The notes below the pieces were generated by a model that was given only the letters and a program-made list of their open reading frames with translations, did not search any database and was not told the origin of the DNA. This document shows, one piece after another, positions 20,515 through 30,149 of a stretch of 64,000 bases of DNA. This DNA comes from an uncultured Alphaproteobacteria bacterium (GTDB lineage Bacteria > Pseudomonadota > Alphaproteobacteria > Micropepsales > Micropepsaceae), in the NCBI GenBank assembly GCA_903897605.1, contig CAIUCH010000031.1:1-64000 (forward strand), in the 5' to 3' direction. The position numbers and the translations under genes are program-made. Positions within the stretch are counted from its first letter, which is position 1, and each line of letters starts with the position of its first letter.

Positions 20515-21075
20515 TCACGGCTCGAGTTCAGAATCCCAATACAAATAATCCGCCCAGGAATCGTGAAGATAATTCGGTGGGAATTTGCGCCCGCGCTCGC
20601 GCAGTTCCGTCACCGTGGGCTGATGCGGACGGTGACGCGGATGCATGCGGGCCTGCGCCGGCAGGCGCCCGCCTTTGAGCAGATTGCAAGGGCTACAGGC
20701 GGCCACGACGTTCTCCCAGGTGGTGCGGCCACCCTTGGAGCGCGGAACCACATGATCGAAGGTCAGGTCCTTGGGATCGCCGCAATATTGGCATTCGAAG
20801 CGGTCGCGCAGAAACACATTGAACCGCGTGAAGGCGGGATGGCGCGCCGGCTTGATATAGGTCTTGAGCGACACCACCGAGGGCAGGCGCATCTCGACGC
20901 GCGCCGAGCGCACCACCCGGTCATACTCCTCCAGAATGTGCACCCGCTCCAGAAACACCGCCTTGATGGCGTCTTGCCAGGACCAGAGCGACAGGGGGTA
21001 ATAGCTCAACGGACGGCAATCGGCGTTGAGCACCAAAGCCGGGCAATTGCTGGTGGACCGCAGAGGGGCTAGCAC
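20515..21075 (-). CDS. HNH endonuclease family protein
   Basis: A 186-residue protein, taking GTG 21075 as start (VLAPLRSTSNCPALVLNAD). LVLNADCRPLSYYPLSLWSWQDAIKAVF is a strongly conserved opening in alphaproteobacterial relatives. The nuclease core is RDRFECQYCGDPKDLTFDHVVPRSKGGRTTWENVVAACSPCNLLKG, with two CxxC zinc pairs and the D-H-V catalytic region. These proteins are near-universal in the class and probably act in DNA processing; the substrate is unknown. The frame stays open upstream to 21327 without similarity, so a longer start is rejected. Confidence 0.88.
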   Translation of the reverse strand: MLAPLRSTSNCPALVLNADCRPLSYYPLSLWSWQDAIKAVFLERVHILEEYDRVVRSARVEMRLPSVVSLKTYIKPARHPAFTRFNVFLRDRFECQYCGDPKDLTFDHVVPRSKGGRTTWENVVAACSPCNLLKGGRLPAQARMHPRHRPHQPTVTELRERGRKFPPNYLHDSWADYLYWDSELEP

Positions 21076-21200
21076 GAGGGCAATTCTGTGAAGGCGGCGT
21101 CTCCCATTATTCGCAGTCCGATTGTAAAGGCGATTCGAACCCGTCCTCAAGCCGGGGGAATCAGTCCCTGCCAAACTGCGATTTGTGTGTGACAGGCCTG

Positions 21201-21878
21201 CTAAAGCGGGCTTGAAAAAGGCCCATCCGCCTTCAATCGCCCGCCAAAGGCCAGCGCCAGGAACAGGCCCGCCAGGGCCAGGCCGTCCGGATCGATGCCA
21301 TGGGCCATGCCCGGCGCCAGATGCCATTGCACCGGCAGCCCGGCCTTGCCCAAGGCCCCCGCCGCCGCAAACATGGCGCCGACCGGGATCACGGTATCGG
21401 CATCGCCATGGGTGAGAAGGATCGGCGGGGTCGGACCATTCGCGGGCGGCGGACCCGCCAGCAGTCCCGAAAAACCGACAATGGCGGCCGGGGGGATGGC
21501 ACGGCGCAAGCCCAGATGCAGTGACAGCATCGCCCCCTGGCTGAACCCCACCAGCGCGAGTTTTTCGGGCGGAAGATTGAGCCGCGCCAGCTCGGCCTCC
21601 AGAAACGCCTCGATGCGGGGCGCCGCCGCGATCACGCCCTGCTGCATTTCACGCGGATCGATGCGGGAAATGGGAAACCATTGAAAACCGGAAGGCGCGC
21701 CCGGCACGGGGTCGGGCGCGTGCGGCGCGACAAAGGCGGCGCCGGGCAGAAGGTCCTGCCAATGCGGCGCCAGCCCAATCAGGTCATTGCCGTCGGCGCC
21801 ATAGCCATGCAGCAGGACGACAAGTTGCGTGGCCGGACCTTTGCGAGGATCGAGGCGCGGACCGGAGAGCAAAGCCAT
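21201..21878 (-). CDS. Alpha/beta hydrolase, phospholipase/carboxylesterase family
   Basis: A 225-residue serine hydrolase. LVVLLHGYGADGNDLIGLA forms the oxyanion side, LALVGFSQGAMLSLHLGL holds the nucleophile (GFSQG), ILLTHGDADTVIPV the catalytic Asp and APGMAHGID the His. It belongs to the Abhydrolase_2 group with acyl-protein thioesterases and carboxylesterases of broad specificity. The protein is cytoplasmic, without a signal peptide. It is divergent from gluQRS with a short gap. Confidence 0.88.
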   Translation of the reverse strand: MALLSGPRLDPRKGPATQLVVLLHGYGADGNDLIGLAPHWQDLLPGAAFVAPHAPDPVPGAPSGFQWFPISRIDPREMQQGVIAAAPRIEAFLEAELARLNLPPEKLALVGFSQGAMLSLHLGLRRAIPPAAIVGFSGLLAGPPPANGPTPPILLTHGDADTVIPVGAMFAAAGALGKAGLPVQWHLAPGMAHGIDPDGLALAGLFLALAFGGRLKADGPFSSPL

Positions 21879-21907
21879 GGGTGCGAAAAAATGTTTAAGT
21901 GTCCGCG

Positions 21908-22729
21908 ATGATGGTTACACGCTTCGCGCCGTCGCCGACAGGGTATCTGCATCTGGGCCATGCTTTTGCGGCCTGGACCGCATCCCGGTCCGGAACGCGC
22001 TTTCTGCTGCGGCTGGAGGATCTGGATACCGGCCGGGCGCGGGAGGAATTCGTCGCCGCGATCTTCGAGGACCTTGCCTGGCTGGGATTGTCCTGGGAGG
22101 AGCCGGTGCTGCGCCAGTCGCGGCGCACGGGAGCCTATCGCGAAGCGCTGGCCCGGCTGGCACCCTTCACCTATCCCTGCTTCTGCACCCGCAAGGAAAT
22201 CGCCGATGAAATCGCAAGCGCGATCGAGGCGCCGCACGGACAAGCACAGCGGGGGCCGGACGGACCGCTTTATCCCGGCACCTGCCGGCATTTGTCCGCC
22301 GATGAACGTGCGATGCGGATCGCGCGCGGCGATTCCTATGCGTTGAGGCTTGATGCGGCGAAGGCGGCGGCAAATGCCGGACCGCTCACCTTCATCGAGC
22401 AGGACCCGGCGCATGCCGTGGATCCGCTTTTGTTCGGCGATGTGGTGCTGGCGCGCAAGGATGTGCCGGCGTCCTATCATCTGGCCGTGGTGGTGGACGA
22501 TGCGTTCCAACACATCACCTTGGTGACGCGCGGGGAAGACCTGCTGCCGGCGGTGCATGTGCAACGATTGTTGCAGGCCTTGCTGGGGTATCCGGCGCCC
22601 CAATATGCCCATCACCGCCTGATTCTCGACAAGGATGGCCGCAAATTCTCCAAGCGCGATCAATCCGCGACGCTGCGAAGTTTGCGCGCGGCGGGCGTTA
22701 CGCCATCCGGGGTTGTGGCGCTGTTCTGA
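21908..22729 (+). CDS. gluQ: Glutamyl-Q tRNA(Asp) synthetase (GluQRS)
   Basis: About 273 residues, a truncated glutamyl-tRNA synthetase that puts glutamate on queuosine-34 of tRNA-Asp. FAPSPTGYLHLGHAFAAW has the HIGH motif and LRLEDLDTGRAREEF the Glu-binding segment. YPCFCTRKE and YPGTCRH form the zinc site, and GRKFSKRDQS is the KMSKS-type loop. The anticodon-binding domain is absent, separating it from GltX. Start at ATG 21908; a GTG at 21899 is possible. Its end overlaps the convergent GT87-like gene by 32 bp. Confidence 0.93.
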   Translation: MMVTRFAPSPTGYLHLGHAFAAWTASRSGTRFLLRLEDLDTGRAREEFVAAIFEDLAWLGLSWEEPVLRQSRRTGAYREALARLAPFTYPCFCTRKEIADEIASAIEAPHGQAQRGPDGPLYPGTCRHLSADERAMRIARGDSYALRLDAAKAAANAGPLTFIEQDPAHAVDPLLFGDVVLARKDVPASYHLAVVVDDAFQHITLVTRGEDLLPAVHVQRLLQALLGYPAPQYAHHRLILDKDGRKFSKRDQSATLRSLRAAGVTPSGVVALF

Positions 22730-23882
22730 ATTCGCGGCTCGCCAAACGGCCCAGAACAACAAGCAGAACAATCGCGGCGCCAGCCAATCCCATCGGGGCA
22801 TGCACGACCGTGAAGGCAGCCATCGCCAGCTGGGAAACCAGCAGCAACGCGGTCTCGCCGCGCGTGAAAGATTGCGCCCGCCAAAGAAAAGCGATCGCAA
22901 CCGACAGGATGGGAAAATCGTAGAAATAAAGATACGGCGTTGCCAGCAGGGCCGCGACGCAAAGGCCCGCGCATTTGAGCGCCAAGGGCCGCGCGCTTCG
23001 CCACAGCCAGGCGACAAATGCGGCCATGGCAAGGAACAGAATTCCCTGCCCGGCAAAGGCGGCGTGATCGCCAACACCCAGTGTCCTGAGCAGGCCATAC
23101 AGGCTTTGCTGCCGGTAGAAGGCGACAACGCCGCCACTGAGGAAATTGTCGCTCATGGGGCCAAGATGCGCGGCGAAAGCGGCGAGGCTGTCCGGCGTGA
23201 CCAACCATGACAGAATCAGAATTGCGCATGTCGCGACAGCCGCGGCAAGGAAGACGCGCCAATAACCGCCAAAAACCAGCGCCACGGGAATAAGCAGCCC
23301 AAAATGCGGCTTGTAGGTCAGCAGGCTCAGCAACAGGCCGGCAAGCAACGGACGCGTTTCCAGTTGCAGCAAGGCGCCGGCGAAAAGAGCCGCGGAGAGA
23401 AATCCGTTCTGCCCCACCATCACACAAGCGAACGTCGCCGGTGCGGCGACAGCGAGCAGCATGGCACCGCGATCTTGCGCGACACGGGCAATGGCGACGC
23501 AATAGAGCACGAGCGTGACAATCACCCAGGTCAGGAAGGACGCCGCGTACGGCATCAGCGCCAGCGGGATCGCGGCGAGGAAGAACAGCGGCGGATAGGC
23601 CCAGCCCAGATAGCCGCCCGGGTTCCGGCCCATCAGCTGATGCTGCAGCATATGCATGGCCGGCCAGTCATAGGCGGCGCTGGCGGGACCGGTCAGCGCC
23701 AGATGGCCCGCGCTCCAGAAAGACAGAAAGTCTTGCGCGATGGGATGGCCGAACGGATCCGTGATCCAGCCATGGCCGGCGAGTTGCCCGGCGAAATAGA
23801 CCAGATAAGCGAAGGCGACACCCCCGGCCATGGCAAGGGCCAACGGTGCAACCCGCGGCGGAAGGGATGACCCTTGGATCAT
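22698..23882 (-). CDS. GT87-like (DUF2029) integral membrane glycosyltransferase
   Basis: A 394-residue membrane protein with about ten hydrophobic spans, starting MIQGSSLPPRVAPLALAMAGGVAF. After the first span, HPIAQDFLSFWSAGHLALTGPASAAYDW has the Asp near the membrane face typical of GT-C glycosyltransferases that use polyprenyl-phosphate sugars. LGWAYPPLFFLAAIPLALMPY and LTYKPHFGLLIPVALVF are DUF2029 landmarks. The sugar and acceptor are unknown. The upstream frame to 23981 was rejected because it overlaps the divergent hisE region and is not hydrophobic. Confidence 0.82.
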   Translation of the reverse strand: MIQGSSLPPRVAPLALAMAGGVAFAYLVYFAGQLAGHGWITDPFGHPIAQDFLSFWSAGHLALTGPASAAYDWPAMHMLQHQLMGRNPGGYLGWAYPPLFFLAAIPLALMPYAASFLTWVIVTLVLYCVAIARVAQDRGAMLLAVAAPATFACVMVGQNGFLSAALFAGALLQLETRPLLAGLLLSLLTYKPHFGLLIPVALVFGGYWRVFLAAAVATCAILILSWLVTPDSLAAFAAHLGPMSDNFLSGGVVAFYRQQSLYGLLRTLGVGDHAAFAGQGILFLAMAAFVAWLWRSARPLALKCAGLCVAALLATPYLYFYDFPILSVAIAFLWRAQSFTRGETALLLVSQLAMAAFTVVHAPMGLAGAAIVLLVVLGRLASREFRTAPQPRMA

Positions 23883-23980
23883 GGCTGCATTTTGAGCCGC
23901 CAGCCCTTGCGGAGTGTTTAACCAGCCCGCCGGTCTCGGGCGGCTGGCCCTCAAGGACTGGCCCGTGCTAAAGCCCGCCA

Positions 23981-24310
23981 ATGAGCGAAATTCACCCCCT
24001 GGACCGCCTGTTTGCCACCATCGCGGCGCGCCGGGCCGCCGGTGACGCCGACCGATCCTACACCGCCAAGCTGCTGTCCCAGGGCGTGGAGAAATGCGCC
24101 AAGAAATTCGGCGAAGAGGCGGTGGAAACCGCGCTGGCCGCGATGACAGGGGATAAGGCGCATCTGGCGTCCGAAAGCGCCGACGCGCTTTATCATCTGA
24201 TGGTGCTGTGGGCCGCCGCGGGCGTTACGCCGGACGATGTCTATGCGGCGCTCAGAGCGCGCGAGGGCCAGTCGGGCCTGGCGGAAAAAGCGGCGCGCGC
24301 GCCCAAATAG
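23981..24310 (+). CDS. hisE: Phosphoribosyl-ATP pyrophosphatase (HisE)
   Basis: A 109-residue MazG-like protein catalysing the second step of histidine synthesis. DRLFATIAARRAAGDADRSYTAKLLSQGVEKCAKKFGEEAVETALAAM contains the metal-binding EEAVE helix, followed by SESADALYHLMVLWAAAGVTPDDVY. Length fits a stand-alone HisE. It lies far from hisF (6061) and is next to no other his gene; its stop directly abuts that of the convergent XRE gene at 24311. Confidence 0.95.
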   Translation: MSEIHPLDRLFATIAARRAAGDADRSYTAKLLSQGVEKCAKKFGEEAVETALAAMTGDKAHLASESADALYHLMVLWAAAGVTPDDVYAALRAREGQSGLAEKAARAPK

Positions 24311-24703
24311 TCAGGACGCCTCTTCCTCTTCGGCGAGGCTTTTGACCAGGTCCAGCACGCGCTTGCGCACTTTCGGATCCCGGATCTTCATGAAGGCGAG
24401 CGAAAGCTGCAGGCCTTCGCCGGACGAGACAAACTCCATCACTGGCGGCGTGGCATCAGAGGGACCTTCGTTGGGAACGCCAACCCCGTCATAGAAAAAG
24501 TCGATCGGCACACCCAGGATGCGCGAAATCTCGAACAGCCGGCCGGCGCCAATACGGTTGACACCCTTCTCATATTTTTGCACTTGCTGAAATGTCAGGC
24601 CAAGCATGTCGCCCAGCTTTTCCTGACTCATGCCGATCAGCATGCGCCGAATGCGCACACGATTTCCAACCTGAGCATCTATGGGATTGGCTTTTTTGTT
24701 CAC
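24311..24703 (-). CDS. XRE family transcriptional regulator
   Basis: A 130-residue regulator with an N-terminal helix-turn-helix: VGNRVRIRRMLIGMSQEKLGDMLGLTFQQVQKYEKGVNRIGAGRLFEISRILGVPIDFFY is the whole Cro/CI-type domain. The C-terminal half is polar with a basic helix KIRDPKVRKRVLDLVKSLAEEEE. The layout matches the PraR-like regulators of rhizobia and relatives, usually acting as dimeric repressors. It follows the lnt gene in the same direction but upstream of it, with a 74-bp gap that probably holds the lnt promoter. Confidence 0.88.
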   Translation of the reverse strand: MNKKANPIDAQVGNRVRIRRMLIGMSQEKLGDMLGLTFQQVQKYEKGVNRIGAGRLFEISRILGVPIDFFYDGVGVPNEGPSDATPPVMEFVSSGEGLQLSLAFMKIRDPKVRKRVLDLVKSLAEEEEAS

Positions 24704-24777
24704 GGTTTTTCAGGTGATTGAGCGGGCGGAACTTAGCCGCACGGTCACAGAACTGAAAGAAGTAATTGCCTGCTTAG

Positions 24778-26331
24778 TTACCGTGCCTCTTTTTGCGCCA
24801 GAACAAAGGCGACAACGGCCGCACCAACCAAAAGTATAAGAAATATTATATCGCCAAATTGCGCATAGGGCGTGGGCGCCAGCGCCGCCGGCAAGGATGC
24901 ATCCACCGCACCCATGCGGCCCAGATCAAGTGACGTTGTAATTCTACCCAGCGGATCGATCATCGCCGAGATTCCGGTATTGGCTGCACGCGCAACGGGA
25001 AGTCCCTCTTCGATAGCCCGGACGCGTGCAATCAGAAGATGCTGAAGCGGCCCGGCCCACGGACCGAACCAGGAATCGTCTGTGACATTAACCAGCCAGC
25101 CCGGGCGCTGACGCGGTGTCACCGCGCCCGGGAAAATGATCTCGTAGCAGATCAGCGGCGTGACGTCGGGGGCCCCCGAAATTTGATAGGTGTGCGGACC
25201 ATCCCCCGACGCGAATCCGCCCTGACCTTCCGTCAGTTTGGTAATGCCGATATGGCCCAAAATGTTGGCGAAGGGCACATATTCGCCGAACGGCACCAGA
25301 TGGAATTTGTCATAGACCGCCGCCGGCGATCCATTCGGCCCGAACATATAAAGCGCGTTATAAAACGAGATTCCATCACCCGCCGGCGCGGCACGGACGG
25401 AGCCGGTGATCAGGCTGCGCCCCCCGCGCGTGAGAATTGCGATCTCGTCCAACGCCACCGACGAGCGGTCGATCAGGAAGGGCGGCGCCGCCTCGGGCCA
25501 GATGATGTGGGTGACATGTCCGGGCCGGTTTGAAAGATCCAGCAGCCGTTGCCAATTTCGCGCCACATAGCGGCGCACATATTTCTCGTTCTGGGGAATG
25601 TCGGGCTGCACCAAACGCACCATCACACCCGGCACCGTGCGGGCCGGCGCGTCGGCCAGCCGCAGGGCGCCAAAGGTCCAAAGCCCGGCGAAGAGCAGGA
25701 TCATGATGGCCGGCATCGCCATTCGGCGCGGCGTGCCGCAGAAATCGGCCAGCGACGCTCCCAGAAGAATGGTGAGGAACGACAGGCCATAGGCGCCAAA
25801 CAAAACGGCGCTTTGCATCACCGCCAGCGACGCGCCCCAGCCATAGGCGGGAAGGTTCCAGGGAAAGCCGGTGAGCGCATGGCCGCGCACCCATTCGCCG
25901 ATGGCGTATAATATAGCGAACACGAGCAGCCGGGCGGGACCGTCCTGCCAGAAAATGACCGCCAGGGCGCAAGCGATGCCGGCATAGAGCGCCAAGCCAC
26001 CGGCAAGAAACAGGATGGCGAACGGCATCTGCCACAGATGCGCCGAGGGATCGACCATGAAGGCGTAGCCGATCCAGTGCCAGCCAATCAGATATTGCCC
26101 AAAGGCGAAGGCCCAGCCCGCCACCGCGGCCTTGCGGAAGGGATGCGGGCTTTGTTCCGCGCCGTCCAGCAGTAGCACCAGCGCGGCGAAGCCCAGCAGA
26201 AGCGCCGGAAAAAAATTCACGGGCGCGAAACCGAGCGCGGATACCGCACCGGCTGCAAACGCCAGCAGGAACCGCCGCCAGCCCGTCAGACTGCGAATTG
26301 CGACACCCAGGCGGTCGAGCCAAGCCATCAT
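24778..26331 (-). CDS. lnt: Apolipoprotein N-acyltransferase (Lnt)
   Basis: A 517-residue inner-membrane enzyme that adds the third acyl chain to lipoproteins, such as the LptE and DUF3576 lipoproteins encoded here. About seven N-terminal spans precede a nitrilase domain on the periplasmic side. IIWPEAAPPFLID holds the catalytic Glu, YDKFHLVPFGEYVPFANIL the Lys, and TPLICYEIIFPG the Cys nucleophile. A final span (FLILLVGAAVVAFVLA) follows. It overlaps corC by 4 bp, the usual alphaproteobacterial order corC-lnt. Confidence 0.96.
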   Translation of the reverse strand: MMAWLDRLGVAIRSLTGWRRFLLAFAAGAVSALGFAPVNFFPALLLGFAALVLLLDGAEQSPHPFRKAAVAGWAFAFGQYLIGWHWIGYAFMVDPSAHLWQMPFAILFLAGGLALYAGIACALAVIFWQDGPARLLVFAILYAIGEWVRGHALTGFPWNLPAYGWGASLAVMQSAVLFGAYGLSFLTILLGASLADFCGTPRRMAMPAIMILLFAGLWTFGALRLADAPARTVPGVMVRLVQPDIPQNEKYVRRYVARNWQRLLDLSNRPGHVTHIIWPEAAPPFLIDRSSVALDEIAILTRGGRSLITGSVRAAPAGDGISFYNALYMFGPNGSPAAVYDKFHLVPFGEYVPFANILGHIGITKLTEGQGGFASGDGPHTYQISGAPDVTPLICYEIIFPGAVTPRQRPGWLVNVTDDSWFGPWAGPLQHLLIARVRAIEEGLPVARAANTGISAMIDPLGRITTSLDLGRMGAVDASLPAALAPTPYAQFGDIIFLILLVGAAVVAFVLAQKEAR

Positions 26332-27212
26332 GCGGAGGCGGAATTTTCGCCACGGCGGATGCGAAGCCGTTTGACCCGGCGCGGATCGGCCTCCAGCACC
26401 TCGAATTCATAGCCCACCGGATGGGCGATGATCTCGCCCCGCTGCGGCACCCGCCCCAGCAGCCAGGCGGCAAGTCCGCCCAGCGAGTCCACATCCGCAT
26501 CGGTTTCCGGCGTGGCGAGATCGATGCCGGTCTGGGTCTTGAAGTCCTCCAGCTCCAGCCGCGCATCGGCGATGAAATCGTCACCATCGCGCTTCAGGGC
26601 AGGCGCCTCTTCGTCATGCTCGTCGGCGATGTCGCCCACGATCTCTTCGATGATGTCCTCGATCGAGACCAGGCCGTCGGTGCCGCCATACTCGTCGATC
26701 ACCAGCGCCAGGTGGGTGTGGGTCGCCTGCATCTTGAGCAATAGATCGAGAGCCCGCATTGACGGCGGCGCGAACAGCACCGGGCGCTTGATCCGCGCGA
26801 TGGAAGACGGGGTCGGGCGATAGCCGCCGGTGCCATCGGGCTCCAGCAAGGCCAGCGCGTCCTTCACATGCACCAGCCCGGTGGGATCGTCGAGGGTCTC
26901 GCGATAGACCGGCAAGCGCGAATGTTTGGCATCGCGGAACAGCGCCACCAGCTCCGCCATCGGCATTTCCTCGTCCACCGCCATGATCTGGGCGCGCGGC
27001 ACCATCACGTCTGAGACTTTGAGCTCTCCGAAGCCCAACATGTTGGCAAGCATCACCCGTTCCTGCTGCGACAGGGCCGGCTCCTTGCGATCGCTCTCCT
27101 CGATGACCTCTTCCAGGCTTTCACGGATCGCGGCGCTGGACGGGCTTTCGCCGCGCAGCCGCTGCATCAGGCGCTTGAGGAGCGGCGAATGGCCGTTGGG
27201 AGCATCGGTCAT
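26328..27212 (-). CDS. CorC/HlyC family CBS-domain protein
   Basis: A 294-residue cytoplasmic protein. Two CBS domains span roughly residues 65-190 (KVSDVMVPRAQIMAVDEEMPMAELVALFRDAKHSRLPVY and IKRPVLFAPPSMRALDLLLKM), with GGTDGLVSIEDIIEEIVGDIADEHDEE at the junction. The C-terminal transporter-associated domain follows (LEDFKTQTGIDL...GEIIAHPVGYEFEVLEADPRRVKRLRIRR). Such proteins are linked to magnesium and cobalt efflux. It lacks the DUF21 membrane domain, as in E. coli YbeX. It sits between ybeY and lnt with 4-bp overlaps. Confidence 0.94.
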   Translation of the reverse strand: MTDAPNGHSPLLKRLMQRLRGESPSSAAIRESLEEVIEESDRKEPALSQQERVMLANMLGFGELKVSDVMVPRAQIMAVDEEMPMAELVALFRDAKHSRLPVYRETLDDPTGLVHVKDALALLEPDGTGGYRPTPSSIARIKRPVLFAPPSMRALDLLLKMQATHTHLALVIDEYGGTDGLVSIEDIIEEIVGDIADEHDEEAPALKRDGDDFIADARLELEDFKTQTGIDLATPETDADVDSLGGLAAWLLGRVPQRGEIIAHPVGYEFEVLEADPRRVKRLRIRRGENSASA

Positions 27213-27685
27213 GGCGCCGCCTCATAAGGATCGGCGATGCCGAGACGATCGAGAATCCCGATTTCCAGTTTTTCCATCACCCTGGCGTCGCGGGCGCGCA
27301 CATGGTCATGGCCCGCCAGATGCAGCACGCCATGCACCACCAGATGGGCCGCGTGATCGGCCAAACTCTTGCCGGTCAGTTTTGCTTCACGGCGGGTGAC
27401 GCCCAGCGCCAGCGCGATATCGCCGCGATAGCCGTCACGGTTGGGGGCCGCTGGAAAGGACAGGACATTGGTAGGCTTGTCCTTGCCGCGAAATTGACGG
27501 TTCAGCGATTTCAGTTTGCGGTCGCCGGCCAAAAGCACGGTGAACGAGGAGGAGCCGCGAAATTTCGCCGCCTTTTCCGCCGCGGCAGCGGCGCGCTTCA
27601 GCCGCGGCAAAAGCCCACGGAATTTGCGCCAGCCCGGATCGTCCACCACTACCAGAATGCCTTGTTGAAGCCTTGGGGCGGTCAT
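27209..27685 (-). CDS. ybeY: Endoribonuclease YbeY (rRNA maturation)
   Basis: A 158-residue metal-dependent RNase for 16S rRNA 3' end maturation and ribosome quality control. The zinc site is HLVVHGVLHLAGHDHVRARDA with three histidines. LLAGDRKLKSLNRQFRGKDKPTNVLSFPA is the conserved upstream part. It overlaps phoH and corC by 4 bp each, the classical miaB-phoH-ybeY-corC-lnt order, so the whole run is probably one transcript read right to left. Confidence 0.96.
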   Translation of the reverse strand: MTAPRLQQGILVVVDDPGWRKFRGLLPRLKRAAAAAEKAAKFRGSSSFTVLLAGDRKLKSLNRQFRGKDKPTNVLSFPAAPNRDGYRGDIALALGVTRREAKLTGKSLADHAAHLVVHGVLHLAGHDHVRARDARVMEKLEIGILDRLGIADPYEAAP

Positions 27686-28656
27686 TTTCCGCTGGCACTA
27701 TAGGCGGCGACGACGCGGCTGACGAGGGCATGACGCACCACATCGCCTTCACCGAAACGCGCGATGCCGACGCCTTCGACGCCCTCAAGGATGGAAAGCG
27801 CCTCGTTGAGGCCGGAGGCGGTATTGCCGGGCAAGTCGGATTGTGACGGATCGCCTGTCACCACCAATTGGCTGTCCTCGCCCAGGCGGGTCAGCATCAT
27901 CTTCATCTGGGCCGCCGTGGTGTTCTGGGCTTCGTCCAGGATGACAAAGGCGCGCGTGAGCGTGCGGCCGCGCATGAAAGCTAGGGGCGCCACCTCGATC
28001 ACGCCTTGTTCGATCAGCCGTGTGGTCTGGTCGCCCAGAACGTCGAATAGCGCGTCATAAAGCGGCCGCAGATAGGGATCGATCTTGTCCTTCAGATCTC
28101 CAGGCAGGAAGCCAAGCCGCTCGCCCGCTTCCAGCGCGGGACGCGAGAGGATCAGCCGTTCCACCCGGCGCTGATGCAGCATGTGGGCGGCGAAGGCGGC
28201 GGCGAGATAAGTCTTGCCGGTGCCAGCCGGACCGATGCCGAACACCAAGGGGTGTTCGCGCATCAGATCGAGATAGGCGCTCTGCGCCGGACTGCGCGGC
28301 CGGGTGATGCGCGAGGACGCCGTGCGAATGGAGCCTTCGGCGGCGGCGCGGTTGCCGACCGGATCGGTGAAACGGATTTCGGCGTCCACTTCCGCCAAGG
28401 TGACGCTTTCGCCCGCTTGCAGCCGGGCGTAGAGCGCGCGCAAGATTGCGGTGGTGCGCGCCCGGGTATCGGCGGTGCCCGCGACCGCGATCAGATTGCC
28501 GCGCTGGGTGATGAGAACCGACAAGCGTTGTTCCAGCCTCGCGAAATGTTTCTGGTGCGGTCCCGACAAGGCGGCCACCAGTCTGTTGTCGGCGAATTCC
28601 AGGGTGACCTGTTCGGCATGGGCCTTGCGAGGCAGGGACTTGGAGCGCGCGCTCAA
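27682..28656 (-). CDS. PhoH family ATPase (PhoH-like, YbeZ type)
   Basis: A 324-residue P-loop ATPase. [17 protein letters not shown] is the Walker A motif and [43 protein letters not shown] contains Walker B and the sensor. A KH-like N-terminal domain precedes it. The frame is open up to 28977, but family similarity begins near [11 protein letters not shown], and a TTG at 28656 overlaps the miaB stop (TTGA), giving the normal length. It partners functionally with YbeY in rRNA processing in other bacteria. Confidence 0.93.
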   Translation of the reverse strand: MSARSKSLPRKAHAEQVTLEFADNRLVAALSGPHQKHFARLEQRLSVLITQRGNLIAVAGTADTRARTTAILRALYARLQAGESVTLAEVDAEIRFTDPVGNRAAAEGSIRTASSRITRPRSPAQSAYLDLMREHPLVFGIGPAGTGKTYLAAAFAAHMLHQRRVERLILSRPALEAGERLGFLPGDLKDKIDPYLRPLYDALFDVLGDQTTRLIEQGVIEVAPLAFMRGRTLTRAFVILDEAQNTTAAQMKMMLTRLGEDSQLVVTGDPSQSDLPGNTASGLNEALSILEGVEGVGIARFGEGDVVRHALVSRVVAAYSASGK

Positions 28657-29981
28657 GCCAGGCTGCCTTTCACGCTGTTGGCGGTCAGCGCTTCGATCCG
28701 CACCGGGCGAACCTTTCCGATCAAAGACATCGGCGCCTGGACATGGACGGGGTTCAGATAGGGCGTGCGGCCCACGATCTGATCGGCATTGCGGCCGGGC
28801 TTCTCGAACAGCACGTCGAGAGTTTTGTCCATGATCGCCAGATTGGCGGCATCCTGCTGCGCCAGGAGCAGTTTCTGCAACGTGTCGAGGCGCGCGGTCT
28901 TCACGGATTCGGAAATCTGTTTTCTTGCTGCCGCCGCGGGCGTGCCGGGGCGCGGGCTGTATTTGAACGAGAAACATTGCGCATAGCCGACATCGCGCAC
29001 CAGCTGCAACGTTGCCTCGAAGTCCGCATCGCTCTCGCCTGGAAATCCGACAATAAAATCGGAAGAGAACGCGATATCGGGCCTGCGCTCGCGAATGCGC
29101 CCGATCAGGCGCCGATAGTCGGCGGCGGTGTGCTGGCGGTTCATCGCTTCCAACACGCTGTCCGAACCCGATTGCACCGGCAGATGCAGGAAAGGCATCA
29201 GCTTTCCGATGCCGCCATGCGCCTCGATCAGATCGTCGTCCATATCGCGGGGATGGCTGGTGGTGTAGCGGATGCGCAGGACATCCTCGATTCCCGCGAT
29301 GGCTTCGATCAGGCGCGCCAGGGGCCAGCTTCTGCCGCTCGCGTCCATGCCGCGATAGGCGTTGACGTTCTGGCCCAGCAGAATGATCTCGCGGGCACCG
29401 CGCGCCGCGAGCATACGGGCTTCGGCAAGAATTTTTTCCGGCGGACGCGAATGTTCCGGCCCGCGCGTGTAAGGCACCACACAGAAAGTACAGAATTTAT
29501 CGCAGCCTTCCTGCACGGTGAGAAAGGCGCTGACGCCGGTGTCCGAAACCGCGTCCGGCAGGGCGTCGAATTTTTCCAACGCCGGGAAATCGGCTTCGAT
29601 CCGCTCGCCCGAGCCCCGCGCCAGCCGCGCGATCATTTCCGGCAACCGGTGATAGGATTGCGGTCCCACCACCATATCCACCATCGGCACCCGGGCGAGA
29701 ATTTCCTCGCCTTCAGCCTGTGCGGTGCAGCCCGCCACTGCCACCAGCATGCGATGGCCGCTTTTAGCCTTGCGATCCTTCAATTTCCGCAGACGGCCCA
29801 GTTCGGAATAGACCTTCTCCACCGCCCGCTCGCGAATATGGCAGGTGTTAAGGATCACCATATCGGCGTCCGCCGCTGTCTCGGTGCCGGCATAGCCCAA
29901 CGGCGCCAGCAAATCCGCCATGCGCGCCGAATCGTAGGCGTTCATTTGACAGCCATAGGTCTTGATGAAGAGCTTCTTCAT
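28653..29981 (-). CDS. miaB: tRNA-2-methylthio-N6-isopentenyladenosine synthase (MiaB)
   Basis: A 442-residue radical SAM methylthiotransferase acting on i6A37 of tRNAs reading UNN codons. The N-terminal UPF0004 domain opens [20 protein letters not shown] with the first cysteine. The radical SAM cluster is [19 protein letters not shown] (CxxxCxxC), followed by [10 protein letters not shown] and the C-terminal TRAM domain ending NSVKGSLA. Start at ATG 29981, where similarity begins. It heads the miaB-phoH-ybeY-corC-lnt run. Confidence 0.97.
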   Translation of the reverse strand: MKKLFIKTYGCQMNAYDSARMADLLAPLGYAGTETAADADMVILNTCHIRERAVEKVYSELGRLRKLKDRKAKSGHRMLVAVAGCTAQAEGEEILARVPMVDMVVGPQSYHRLPEMIARLARGSGERIEADFPALEKFDALPDAVSDTGVSAFLTVQEGCDKFCTFCVVPYTRGPEHSRPPEKILAEARMLAARGAREIILLGQNVNAYRGMDASGRSWPLARLIEAIAGIEDVLRIRYTTSHPRDMDDDLIEAHGGIGKLMPFLHLPVQSGSDSVLEAMNRQHTAADYRRLIGRIRERRPDIAFSSDFIVGFPGESDADFEATLQLVRDVGYAQCFSFKYSPRPGTPAAAARKQISESVKTARLDTLQKLLLAQQDAANLAIMDKTLDVLFEKPGRNADQIVGRTPYLNPVHVQAPMSLIGKVRPVRIEALTANSVKGSLA

Positions 29982-30069
29982 GGGGCGCAGGTTATCGCGG
30001 CCTGGGCCACTATATTCAATACTGCCAAAAAACACGGGAAAACTCAGGCTTTCTTCCCCGTGAGGCCGA

Positions 30070-30120
30070 TGAGCCAAAGCTCCGGTGGAGCTTTGGCCGG
30101 CCGAACGCCCGCGGAGCGGG
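30070..30120. repeat. Hairpin pair in the miaB/plsC gap
   Basis: The 168-bp gap between miaB and plsC contains a near-perfect hairpin, CCAAAGCTCC and GGAGCTTTGG separated by GGT, followed by a GC hairpin GCCCGCGGAGCGGGC. No T-run follows. It may be an extragenic palindrome or a processing or attenuation site between plsC and miaB. Confidence 0.5.
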
Positions 30121-30149
30121 CAGCGAATGACCGGGCAAAGTGAGGCTAG

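Noticed and set aside
20515-21327. HNH protein extended to 21327
   Set aside because: The extra N-terminal residues are low-complexity Gly/Pro/Arg/Ala and overlap the esterase gene; GTG 21075 fits the family length.
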